Source: Steinernema hermaphroditum (taxonomy: Eukaryota; Nematoda; Chromadorea; Rhabditida; Steinernematidae). Taken from it: 64,000 nt of DNA. Shown here piece by piece: positions 46,238 to 57,351 of this stretch. Each line of letters begins with the position of its first letter. The first letter of the stretch is position 1. The notes below the pieces were generated by a model. That model saw nothing but the letters and a program-made list of their open reading frames with translations. It had not been told where the DNA came from and did no database searches. The position numbers and the translations under genes were made by a program. The stretch covers positions 6,200,001 to 6,264,000 of the forward strand of contig CM059622.1 of assembly GCA_030435675.1 (NCBI GenBank), in the 5' to 3' direction.

Positions 46238-46981
46238 GGCCAATCTTTGCTCTGAAACAATGAATGCAAAAATGAAAAAAAAAGCACAAACAGTAATAGT
46301 CACGTCAAAAACATCTCAAGAATTAAACTCGAACTTCGAAAATTAATTCTTAGCGGCTCTTATATATTTCTCTCGAAATTTATTTAATTCTCTCAGGAAA
46401 ACAAAAAAAAGAAAGTTCAGCTTGCAAAGTAATATAGTTATTGAAGATTTCCGATGGTGCTTGAAAAGCTTTGCAAAAATTCAAAACTGCCTCCTTCCGC
46501 AAAAAGGTGATATTTTGAGGCGAAAACCACGCAACCACCCCGACAGATCAAAGGTATTTATAGGAACGAACGAAAGAGCGATTTGCCGAACGTGCGATCG
46601 GTACGAGATTTACTTCTACCGTAAATTTGAATTTCAACTTGTCTCGTCTGGCGAGCAGTTTTTCGGTTTTGGGCGAGCGGCGACGTGTGCGGCGGTTGCC
46701 GTTTGGCGATAGGCCGAACTAAGGAAAATTCCATCGCGGCGCTGTCTGTCTGCGACGTGTATGCGCGGTGCGTCTTTCTCGGCGAAGGGTGGAGAAAATT
46801 TAAATGGTCACAGTTTCTTTCGCTTGACCAGTCTGTTATCATCTAGGGGTGGGTATTAGGGCGATTGAAGCTTTGAGTTTCGTGTAAAACGTTTATTTTG
46901 TTGTTTTATGGCGTGTCTAACTATGAAACTAGTATTGTCACCTCTTTTAAGTATTTGCTTGTTGCAGAACGAAGGTTAAAC
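46238..46981. promoter_or_regulatory. Shared divergent promoter region of the two eIF5A genes
   Basis: 744 bp lie between the two divergent ATGs. Both genes have an acceptor-like pyrimidine tract shortly before the ATG (copy B: gcttgttgcag at about 46.97 kb). The sequence is AT-rich with no other gene, so all promoter elements for both copies must sit here or within the leaders. Confidence 0.6.
46361..46366 (-). promoter_or_regulatory. TATA-like box upstream of eIF5A copy A
   Basis: On the minus strand TATATAAGA lies about 120 bases before the ATG of copy A, within the shared intergenic region. Confidence 0.35.
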
Positions 46982-47520
46982 ATGAGCGACAACGAGCATG
47001 ATCACGATTTCACCACCGGTGACTCTGGTGCCGCCGCTACCTACCCGAAGCAGTGCTCTGCCATCCGCAAGAACGAGCATGTCATGATCAAGGGCCGCCC
47101 CTGCAAGGTCGTTGAAATGAGCACCTCCAAGACGGGCAAGCACGGTCACGCCAAGGTCCATCTTGTCGCTCTCGACATCTTCACCGGTAAGAAGCTCGAA
47201 GATATCTGCCCTTCGACCCACAATATGGAAGTCCCCGTTGTGAAGAAGAAGGAATATCAGGCATGACTGCCATTGCACAACTGTGATTGCTTATGGAATC
47301 CCTTCAGGTGCTCTCCATCAACGATGATGATGGATTCATCAGTCTTATGGACCTTGAAACCTGTGACACTAAGGACGATCTTCGCCTCCCCGAGGGTGAT
47401 CTCGGAAACCAGATCAAGGACGCCTTTGAGAAGGAAGAAAACGGCATCCTCGTCCAGGTCGTCTCTGCCTGCGGAGAAGAAGCCATCATGGGCCACAAGA
47501 ACATGACAAACAAGGACTAA
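46982..47520 (+). CDS. Translation factor eIF5A, copy B
   Basis: Second eIF5A gene, divergent from copy A. Exons 46982-47260 and 47308-47520 are the same sizes as those of copy A (279 and 213 bases) and encode 163 residues with the same hypusine loop (Lys53). The proteins are about 98% identical and the coding DNA is visibly close, whereas the introns (both about 47 bp) have diverged. The intron starts with GC (TATCAG|GCATGA) rather than GT. Reading on gives an immediate stop and no nearby GT keeps the frame, so splicing must use the GC donor. AATAAA near 47.59 kb marks the 3' end. Confidence 0.97.
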
Positions 47521-49977
47521 GGATATGCTTGGGAGATTGTTGATTTCACACACTGTTGGTAAATTAGATTTGTTTTGTTGGTTTTCCCGAATAAAGTGCT
47601 TTGCACGGCTTTTTGCCTTTCTCGCTCGTGCCGTTGTGGTGTCGTATACCTGTTGTGTGCCTTGTTGGCCTTGTCTGGAAAAACGGGTGCGTGGGTGGTG
47701 GATGTGTTCCGTGTTCCAGCATTCATGTTCATTAGCTCTGTGCGATCTTCGCGGCGGAGGAGACCATGTTTACCAGGTGGTGTTGTTTGCCTCTGTGGGT
47801 TTAACGGTGAGCACAATAACTTCACCAGTAACGTTGCTGCTTGTGGTTGGATCGAATTCCCCCTGAATCTTCTCTCTCCGCAAGTGCTGGTTACACGTTG
47901 ACGAATAAACGGCGTTGCCAGTTCCATCGAATCGATAAACGGAGACGTTGAACGCCGAGGGCGGTTGGATTCGCGCAGCTCTACTGTGTCGTTGAGCTTC
48001 TTCGTTAGTCCAGCTCTGCACCACTTCCTTCAGTCTGAATTTTATTTGTTTTGTTCGGTAGCTAGTAGGGTGCCGCTTCACTTGCCAGCGGAAATATAAA
48101 AATCGATAAATGGGATGGGCTGGAGAACGAGCCCGTCGAGTAAGAATGGCGACGGCTGCTGTACAGCGGACACGGCGGAGCGGAACAGCCATAAAACTGG
48201 AGTGCGAGATATGTCCTTGGAAACATTTGAGTCATTGGCGAGAACGCAGCTGTACGAGTTAAAAGTGCATTGTGAAGTCCTACTAGGGTGTGTCTCTGTC
48301 GCCCTCGGCTGACAACGAAGAACAGACGTTGATAACCGCCAGTAGACAAAAACGTCTGGCGACGGCGACGCCGTTGAGCGAGATGTAGATCCTTTGTACT
48401 TTGCACTCCATCGGTTGTATCTTTCTGCTGGTTTGCAGGTCCTTGTTGTTCGAGTGAAAGGGTTCTGATTTTACATCTGTTGAGTTGCTGGTGATATAAA
48501 TCAATCTTCTCGTAGTTTATATCCACTTTTGACTTGTATATCTCTTCCCGGTCCACTGAAGCGGAATTATTTTCTCTTGCGTGTTCGTATATGTCCGTGA
48601 ATAACTGGTTCTGTTTCAGGTGTACCTAAACCGTGGAGAGACGACACATTGAAGACGAACAGCTACAACAACAGCCGCAGCTGAGGTAGGAATTTATTTT
48701 CGTATTCAAAGATGCAACGAGGACAAAACTTATATGTTCGATGCGAACGATGACGGAATAACGCGCCGCGAATGCGCTGCCGAGCGAACGAGCATTCGCA
48801 ATGGTGGCGAGTCAGCGACTGAAAGGGGGAGGGATCGATCCGAACGACTAATTTCACGATAGCGCGCCTGCATCCTTTGCCACGAAGTGGGACATGCCGT
48901 TCGGCTTGGCCTTTGTTGCTTGCACCGGGCCTAATGAACGGTCACTTTTTCGCTGGGTCAATACGTCGTCTTCCATTGTGTGAATGTTCACACAACGGAG
49001 GGCTGTTAGTGCTATCGTTTTAGCAAGCGTACTGCGGCAATGGCGCCGTGATGTATGGGCAACCGTTGAGTAATTAGTTCCTGAATGACATTTTCATAGC
49101 TGGCAATGCAACATATTTTTTCGTTGCTATGCTACTAGAATGGGCGTCGACTTCTTCTCAATTTGGCGCACGCTCCGCCTCTACGGTTTCGAGATGTCTT
49201 CTAGTCGTTCATACGGAGTCGTTGTGCTGATATGTGTTGGTTCCTGCTGGTCTTGGACCGGATGTGTGCGCCTCGTACCAATTGCGTGTCGGGCGCACTC
49301 TACTGATCTCATCAATGGCACATTTGTTGCACATTGTGTCAGTGAAAGCAGTACGAGATGACCTAGAACGGGTCAATGAATAGTAGAGTGCATTTGAGGA
49401 TGCGCTACGGTCGCCCCGTGTGTGGGGGGGGAGGGGGGACTGTAGCGATCCTGATCTGTTCGGGATATTAAGGGTAACCTTATGGTTCCTCCGAGTTTCG
49501 TACACTATCCCGATCAGGGCTGACGAAGACAAACAGTTGGGGCTTGACCTTTTAATCTATGAATTGGATGTCATCTTTTAGATGAGTCACAAACCATTTG
49601 ACGTTAAATCCGCCCTAAGATGCAAAATTCATGATTCTGCCATCAGAAACTATCCAACCACCAGCGACTCATGCGCTCAACATTCGGTGCCAGGAGCATC
49701 CGTATACATACGTCCCGCTGGGGATAACGTATCGTGTCACTTTCCTTGCGCGCTCTGAAGGTGTCCGTAAGCACTACAGAGGACGTTGTTTCAGATGATT
49801 ATGGAAACATGGAGACGTGGGATTACTGAGTTCTGCACGATTGGACAAGTGGCCTCTACTCTAAAATGTGGGTAGCTAACCTATATAAAATGAAAACACA
49901 TTCATGTTTTATGTCGTTCTCACTAATTTGTCCTCTTTAAGTATCACGATCCGAAGACGCCCGCAGAATGCCGCTGC
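47521..49977. other. 2.5-kb region without a supported gene
   Basis: Contains the 3'UTR of eIF5A copy B, then several long overlapping frames on both strands (47.6-48.6 kb) that I could not turn into a spliced gene. A minus-strand frame at 47770-48192 (140 aa, end PTEANNTTW) and a minus frame near 48.45-48.56 kb are the most protein-like. A small inverted repeat at 48976-48995 (TTGTGTGAA, two bases, TTCACACAA) and the G-run with hairpin near 49.42-49.52 kb are also here. Confidence 0.4.
49419..49520. repeat. G-run followed by an imperfect hairpin
   Basis: A run of eight G, one A and six G (about 49423-49437) is followed by a stem: CCTGATC, a five-base bulge, GGGATA on the left and TATCCCGATCAGG on the right near 49.50-49.52 kb. 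The loop itself contains a smaller GGTAACC/GGTT pairing. No known RNA family was recognised. Confidence 0.4.
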
Positions 49978-52900
49978 ATGAAATTACTGTAAGTCATGTT
50001 CTGCCACCCATTATGCTGAGGTATATGCTCAGGTGAAGAAGACGGTTTATGGCCAAGATCCACGCAGCAAATCACAGAACGCACACGATGTAAATGCAGT
50101 GTGCAGTGTACAAAGAGATGGTGATGTTGAGAAGGATGGGAACATCTTGTTCAAGAAGTCGAAACAGAAGATTGCTGATAAGGCTCCGGCAAAAACTTCT
50201 GAACAGCGCCACGCACAGCAAGATAAGGATACCTCCGTATTCATAGATACAGCTGTTTTCGTGCCTAGTGCTGAACCCTCTCCATGTAAGCATGGAAGTG
50301 ATACCATTGCCGCGTATGCCACTGTTTAGCATGCAATCCTTTCGATCAAATGTACCAGAGGTGGGAAGCCGCTGGCTATCAGTTGGTCAAACCGAGTGCA
50401 CCTACTTCACAATCTTCTGTTCAGCTCGACTTCAACAATTTTGTACTTCAAGCTAACACCACTAACAAAACCGTAAATGTTAATTCAAGACAAAACGAAA
50501 ACGGTTCTTGCGAGCTCGTCGTCGATATGGATATCTGTAATGAGGTAAGCCGTGCGTTTGTGCTTATTTACCTTATTCATTGTGTAGGATTCTTTGGAAC
50601 AGTTCCCACAGCCTCAGTGTCTGATGTCCGAGACTAGCGTTACCCAACAAATCGTGGAACATCCAATAACGGAGCCTGCTACAACTCAGCATGTGTCTTC
50701 ATCTGCTGTACCGGCACCAGGAGGGGCATCCATCATGGTTCAAGAGGCACGGAATCATCACCAGCAATCGGAAGGCGATCGCATTAGCGAAGAGTCTTTC
50801 AGTAATGGTAAGAGAAGTACTGTCTCGTATGCATCATGAAGAGTGAACCTTCCAGCTTTGACCCCGTCCAGTGCAAAGAGTGTTACTATAGAGAAGCAGC
50901 GGCACAACGGGAATATTACAGCAAACAATGAAATCGAAGATGGAGAAATTGTTAGCGACTGTTCACAAAATGACAAGAACATCCACTCTAAGATAGATGC
51001 CCCGCGCTTAACTTTGCCTAAGCGTACGAACAGATCGCTTTCCCCCAGAAGTTTTCCGCGAATGTGCGTAAAAAATGGTACCGGAACCACAGTTATTCAT
51101 AAATCTACGACACTTTCACGTTTTCAGATGGCCCGTCAACTTCGAAGCAGTCAAGTAGTACTGATTTCGATCGTCACCCGGTGGAAATTGTGGATCTCGA
51201 TTCCGACTCTGTATCAGATGAAATTGAAGTCGTTGAGGTCAGACCCGGTAAGATGTGTATTAGAGATTCTCGATAACTCTGTAGCTCCTTCAGTGACCCC
51301 TGATACACAAAAGCAGAGATCAGCCAGAAGAAGGAAAAAAATTGAGAAGATGGCGTGCTCGCAGAGTGCTTCATCCAGTATGTATTTGTTAAAGACGTCG
51401 AATTGATTACTCATGTTTAGGGAACGGCAATCTCTCTTCGATCAAGCGCACGCCTCCCATTCTCTCCACACCTGTGTTTGCTAGGGATGGAAGTCGTGTC
51501 TCGAGTGGTATTCGGAAGGTCATCTGTGATAGGGCGCCATCACCTATAGAAAAAACACCTGCATCAGTGTCGAGCACCCTAAGAACAAGCGAGGATCATT
51601 CAAAGACTGCCGATGTAGGTCGCAAGGCTCAGATTCCTCTGTATCAGTTATGATGTCTTAGGATGAAGCGATCAGCGCTGCTGGCATGGCCAAGGTGAAG
51701 ATGTCGAAAACGAAGAACCCACTGGAATGCGGAGATGGTCCTAGTTCCTCCAGTATGTTTATCCGGTCGGCTCCTAGTAGAGCACGTCCAGGTGGACCAC
51801 TACAACGTCCTGTGAACAGTGAGATATTGCATAGGATGTACACATGTTTCCTTTCATTTTTAGATTCCAATGAGGCTCTTACAGCTGCCATCCTAGCTAA
51901 GCAAAAAAGTGAGTAATTGGGCCTTATGTTTTTTAAAAGCGTCTTTTTAAGAGTCGGAAGAAGCGAAGAAGGCCTACCTCCAGAGTCAGAGAGAAAAAGA
52001 GGCTCAAGCACAGAAGGAGGACTTGCCCAGGAATGGAAGGCAGCGGAAGCCATCGACTTCTAATAATGAAGGTATGTTACAATAGCAATTCTTCAGTTCA
52101 CCACTTTCTACTTAGGTGTCAGTTCTTCTGCCGTGGGATGTCATAGACAGGCGGAAACTGATAGCGCATGGAAACAGAAGAAGGTTTTCATTGACGGTCT
52201 CTTCACAACGGCCGACAGTCCTCCTTCACAAAAGAACGAAAAGATGTTCAAGAAGGTGTCTGACGATTACCAAGAGAAGGCGAAAAAGAGGACGAGGGAA
52301 GAATCCGAAGGCGAAGATGATGATCGGAAGATGGAACGACGGAAGAAAAAGAAGACACGTGATTCTGATGATTCGGAGTCGTCCTCCTCTAAACGTTCTT
52401 CGAAAAAGCACAAAGAGAAGAAACCGAAGAAGTTCACATACTCCAGGCAAATCGACTGTGGGATTATTTTGTCAGATAGCGAGGACGACGAAATGCCGTG
52501 GAGGTTAAAATCGAATCAATCCAAAAGGCGAGTAGAGTCGACGGATGACACCGACGACAGCAAACGCGAGACGAAGTCGAAGAGCAAGGCCGCGAAAAAG
52601 GATAAATCTAAGAGAACAAAGAAGAATGTCGTTGTCGAATCAGAAGAAGATGTAGAGCTCCTAGATGTGGATGTCTATGTAGAGGTTCCCAAGAAGAGCG
52701 GTGCTCGCAGGAGAACCACAAGAAGCATGGAAGAAGAAGATGCTGTGACGGTAACGAACATCCCTGCGGAGATTGCCGACCCAGAAGCGGAGCCTATCCA
52801 TGAAAAGGAGGCAATCAACGAAGTTTTCGTTCAACAAGTTCTTGACAGCGGCAGTGTACCCCGACAGTGCAGAAAGAGTCCCGAAAAATCACGAAACTCA

Positions 52901-53196
52901 TCTATCTCCGGAACTTACCAATCTCCAAGTCCACATCAAGAGGTCATGAGTTGTGCAGCCATCTCATCATCGACATCGACACTAGACGGTAGCTATGATC
53001 TTCATGTCGTGCGTAAGTTCACAGAGATGTTTCCTTTCTGTCAGCGTTGACTTTAGGCGAACTATCTAAACAGAAGTTGGATCAGATGAAATTGAAACCA
53101 GAAGACGCGGAGAAGATGCAAAAGGAATTATGGATAATGCTTAAAAATTTTGAAAATCAGATGTGTGTAGATAGCGATAGAAACAAAAGAGATTAG
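49978..53196 (+). CDS. Large charged, low-complexity nuclear protein, function unknown
   Basis: Starts MPLHEIT at ATG 49978-49980 right behind an acceptor (cgcccgcag|aATG) and runs through many short exons to TAG 53194-53196. Most of it is predicted to be disordered: Ser/Thr/Gln-rich N-terminal half (TSQSSVQLDFNNFVLQ), an acidic patch (EIVDLDSDSVSDEIEVVEV) and a Lys/Glu/Asp-rich segment with nuclear localisation signals (RKMERRKKKKTRDSDDSESS). Further charged runs lie at 52.5-52.8 kb. A helical C-terminus (LSKQKLDQMKLKPEDAEKMQ) ends it. No catalytic domain or known DNA-binding domain is visible. It lies only 114 bp upstream of a MADF-like gene on the same strand, suggesting an operon and perhaps a joint chromatin role. 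Confidence 0.72.
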
Positions 53197-53290
53197 CTTG
53201 AATAAACAATACATTTTTTCTCGCTGCCTTTGTATTCGCGAAAAACGTATATTTCGTGAAAACGTACATGCATCTCTTGTTATTCTCCTT

Positions 53291-53292
53291 AG
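53291..53292 (+). promoter_or_regulatory. Possible spliced-leader acceptor of the downstream operon gene
   Basis: The upstream gene stops at 53196 and AATAAA follows at 53201-53206. The acceptor ttctccttag ends at 53292, 18 bases before the ATG at 53311. This spacing is characteristic of nematode operon junctions. Confidence 0.4.
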
Positions 53293-53310
53293 TCATGGTA
53301 CTTTAAGGAA

Positions 53311-55228
53311 ATGGCGGAAACATGCGAAGGTGGGCTGCTGTTCAGATACGGTGCCTACGGAGCCAACCTACTGTTCAATCTTGCGAAGGAACATCGAGTG
53401 CTCCATTCAGCTGCTGCTCATGATCCCAGCAACCGCGATGCGAGCAACGCGGCCTGGCAAGTAGTCCAACAGAAGTTTTCGGATAAGGTTAATAGTAAGT
53501 TAGTTGTGCAGCAAATGTATGACGAGGACGAATCTTTCAGAACCAATAGAACTCAAAGTATTGACAGACTACTGGAACGAAACCATTCTAAGGGTGCGGC
53601 AGGGGAAAGCAAAGGAGATGGACGTAGAACTGATGAAATTCTACGACTTTAGCGTTCGTGAGCCGAGAACGAGAAGGTCGAGAAGCCCGTGTGCTAGGAG
53701 AAACGCGTCTCCTCCAAAATCTGTTGATGGCCGCTTGCGGGTATTTCTACCGAATGGCGAAGAAGTGGGTTATGTTCAACCCGGTCCATCGAGAAGCCAC
53801 CACGCCGCCGTGCCCATCCGGCAGCAGAATCTCACGCATCCAACGCCCATTGCTCCTATGAACGGCGCTTCAGCTGTGCCTCACCATCCTCAAGTGATGG
53901 TCGCGCCGCCTGGCTACCCTCCTGTACAGCAGAATTCTATTTATGCGATACCGACCCAGGGAAATCGAATGATGCCGCCTGGTGCAGTAGCCTCCACATC
54001 GTCGCTCGTGAACATGTCAAGCTACGTCAGGTGCGCACCACCTCAAGGTTTTGTCCAGCAGATGCCTGGCGCTCCCATGGCTGCGCTGCCGTTGCAGCAA
54101 AGACTCGGCTTCAATCAGCAACCCTATGCCAGACCGCCTCCATATCCAGCAGGCGTACGACCATTCACCCAGCCGACGATGACAGCTCACCGACCTCCGA
54201 CGACAAGCGCCGCTATGCCCCAACAGTACACTCCCTATACACAGCAGCACATGAATCAACAGCAGCGGATGAGTCGCCCGGTCGTTCCGCCGCCTATGAA
54301 CACGACGTCAGAATTGCAGTTAGAATCGGATGTTCAGGGAGCACCTCTATCTGCCGCGCAATACGTCAGCATGCTGCAAGCCGAGAAAAAGAAGAAGGAA
54401 GAGGAAGCGAAGAAGGAAGAGGGAGCGAAGAAGGAGATCAAGGCGCAAAGGAAGACGTTACATCCCGTCGTCAAGCAGGAAGAATGCTCCGTCCTGAAGA
54501 CACTTATAAACGAGAATGGCGAACCAGGAAAGCCGACGTCGTACATCAAGCCCGATCCCGATAGACCTGTAGAAGCGCACCACCAGGAGCCCCGAGTCGT
54601 TAAAACCCCTTCGGAAGAATCTACTTCAGTTGCCTTCGTCGCCCCAGAACAGAACGCTGTCAGCGAAGTCGTGAGGGTGCACGCAGAACCTGAACGATGC
54701 GAAACGAGCCTCCAGGAGTTGCTTCGCAGTGACGACTCGCAGAATCGAGTGGAACCTCCTCAGCCAGCGCCAGGAGAACAGGGCCTTCGTGAGCTGCTCC
54801 GCTCGGTATCGAACGAAGTTCCCACGCCAACGCCGGTATCGGAAAACGAGCGCGTCGACGTGAGAGCAGAAAAGGAGACCACCGTAGCCCAGGAAGTAGC
54901 AGCCGACGAGGAGATGGAAGAAGGCGTGCCGTCTCCTGGATCCCTAGCAGTTGCCGAGGCTGGATCTCCTGTGGTTGAAGCGGAGACCATCGAAATAAAT
55001 GACAATAACGCCCCTTACGACGATCTCCCTCCGACGATGCCCATGAACGAATTCGGTAAGTTTCGCTTAGCTTTTGAATATATCTCATCTATCGTTGCAG
55101 TGGATGCGTACTTCGACAAGCTAACTGAGATGTACAGTGAGCGGAGGCTCCTGTACTTTCAGCTGGAGCGGCAGATGATGGAGGTGTTCCGGAAATATGG
55201 CGAAAAGCAGGGAAATCAAGATTTTTAG
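53311..55228 (+). CDS. MADF-like protein with BESS-like C-terminus (member 1)
   Basis: N-terminal MADF-like (Myb-related) DNA-binding domain: LLFRYGAYGANLLFNLAKEH, RDASNAAWQVVQQKFSDKVN and, behind a phase-1 intron, LKVLTDYWNETILRVRQGK. A long Pro/Gln-rich region (residues about 110-330) and a Lys/Glu-rich patch (AEKKKKEEEAKKEEGAKKE) follow, then an acidic region. The C-terminus lies behind another phase-1 intron: VDAYFDKLTEMYSERRLLYF, then ERQMMEVFRKYGEK, in the position of the BESS-like module of the minus-strand paralogues. Probably a transcriptional regulator with protein-interaction regions. About 640 residues, the longest member. It is the downstream gene of a probable operon. The stop is 50 bp from that of the next, convergent gene. 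Confidence 0.75.
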
Positions 55229-55277
55229 GGAGATCTAACTTTATTCCGTTTCGAGAAGTGTTGGGAAATAAACTTAT

Positions 55278-56492
55278 TCATATTTTATGTTTTTGTGCGA
55301 AGGTTTCGAAGTCCGCTGCGATTTCGCCGATTAGGTTGAGCCCCTGGCACTCAAGGCGAGCCAGCAGTTGATAGGATATGTCTTCGCGCAAGAGGAGCTT
55401 CTCTAATCCTTCGTCTGGAACGGGTCTGTTAGACACAGACGTATAGTCCAATTCTTTACTAATGGTCTGGGCAACTTTCTTCAAAATGTATTTTCCGGCT
55501 CGCTGCTGCTGATCAGGATCCAGAATGGACATCGCTAATCTCCTGGTAAAGATCTCAGCTAAATAAGAATGGGTAGGGAAACCGTTATGCTTCAAATCTG
55601 ACTTACAGTACAACCGGACTTCCCTCGCCCGCTTTTCCTGTGGCGTCATAGCCGATATGTCCTCTCCAGTTTGGGTACCCACCTGCACTGTTGCAGGGCG
55701 TGCAGCGGAGGCGGACGGTTTGCTACTCCGTTCATTCCGATTTTGGTCTTTTTTGGCTGGATTCATAATCGAAGCATGGGCTGGAGGAGACGTAGTCATG
55801 CTGATGCCGAATCGTTTCTGAACAAGCTGGTCGATTTCTTCTTGCTGTGGACACTTCTCGATAAGGATGTCACACCTAATAGTGGGTGCTATGGGGTAGT
55901 TGTCGCGCAGGAAGTCGAGTTTTGGACGATATCGGCAGCTGATCTCCGGACACAGGTAGGCAGTTTGGAGGTTTGTCCAGATTTCCTTGAGTTTCTCTTC
56001 CGTCACTGAAACAAACAGAGTCAATAGTTGTGGGATTAACGTGATTCAAGTAGAATTTGACGCAAGCAGAAGTATGTCCATTCAACGTTATCCGTGGATC
56101 TATCCAGCTGCAGCACCCCTTCAGGACGCAGCAGTCTGTTGCAAACGTCGACGACCATAAAACCTTCCCTACTTTGTACTATATACCCATCGCTGTTATT
56201 CCGCCCCTCCCCCTTCGCTCGCCCCCTTCCACTGACTCACTGGCCTGTTAGAAACGTGTGATAAGCTGGGATGAACGGCCGCTCAACAGTTTGGCGCGTG
56301 TTACAGAGGCGACTTACCTCCAGCGTATTTCTTTCGGACAACATGGAGTACCAGCTGGAATGCGGCCGCTTTCTGAGATTCGGTACTCCCACGTGTCCAC
56401 AGATCTTGGCCTTTCTTCTCGATGACCTTGATGAAGAACGACGTCGCCTTCGGTTCAGATTGCAGTAGCACATAATTCATATGGCTTTTCAT
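55278..56492 (-). CDS. MADF-like protein with BESS-like C-terminus (member 2)
   Basis: Begins MKSHMNYVLLQSEPKATSFF at 56492 and continues IKVIEKKGQDLWTRGSTES, QKAAAFQLVLHVVRKKYAGG and, after the phase-1 intron, VTEEKLKEIWTNLQTAYLCP, together an MADF-like domain. A polar middle (residues about 120-200) precedes the C-terminal exon, again behind a phase-1 intron: EIFTRRLAMSILDPDQQQRA, then GKYILKKVAQTISKEL, matching the ELI+DR..IL..V pattern of members 3-5. It is convergent with member 1; both polyadenylation signals fall within 50 bp. This is the most divergent minus-strand copy. Confidence 0.7.
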
Positions 56493-57351
56493 TTCTGCTC
56501 ACGGGAGGTCTGAAATTCAAAAATTTATGACCAAATGTACTTTTGCGTGTTTAGCCATTCCGACGCCACTTCTGCAAAAGACGTTTGCGGAACTATTTAT
56601 AAATTCAGATGCGCGTCTCATCGTTTTGCAAGCACTATTCGTACTATTTGCAACACACACTTCCAGCAATGCCAAACAGACGCGCCAAAGTAAAGTTTCT
56701 GTGAATTTTGCCTTGTTGCAGTCTGCGCGCGGTCTGACACTAATCACATCACAGACAGTCGCGATAGGCAATCCATAAACAGATAAATAGATAACATGCG
56801 AGTAGACGTCTGCTTGAAACAGAGCACGCAAAATAGTAAAAACATGCGAAACATTCGTAACGGGAAACGAACGAACGGACTCCATGGTTACCATCCAAGG
56901 CTATGTGCCGACAGATAAATCCAAGAGCAGCTGCTGCGAAGACCTCAGGCGGCCGTTACTTTGTTGTGTATCGATTAGGGCCAGAGCGGTTCTTTTAGCT
57001 TTCGGTATTTCTAAGTTCTCTCGCTTAGGTGTTTTAACACTTGAACATATTTACTTCAAGGTTTCTGACCTCTTTCATAAAAACAGAACAACAACAGTGT
57101 AAGGTCGGTTCTTCTGGCATATGGTTTGTGATTGAGATTAAACAGGCATTATCAGTGAGTATATAGCACCCAAAAAGGCTAAATAAGATTCGCAGAAAAG
57201 ACACAGATTAGGTGGCATCATCATTGGTTGACATGGAAGATCATTGAAGGAGATGAGGACTCGGAGGAATGAAGGCAGCTCCGCTCTTCGGCCCCACTTT
57301 GAAGGCCCCGAAAATGCATAGATGAAAAAAGAAGGCAGGGGAGGGTTAGGG
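56493..57351. other. Spacer between MADF-like members 2 and 3
   Basis: A minus-strand frame at 56517-56894 (125 aa) is open but lacks splice continuation and motif, so it is not called. The rest is AT-rich 3' and 5' flank. Confidence 0.45.

Noticed and set aside
47770..48192. Minus-strand 140-residue frame with a protein-like end
   Set aside because: No signal, domain or splice partner; the plus strand is equally open, so coding could not be supported.
56517..56894. Minus-strand 125-residue frame upstream of MADF-like member 2
   Set aside because: No motif, no splice continuation and unusual composition; probably chance.
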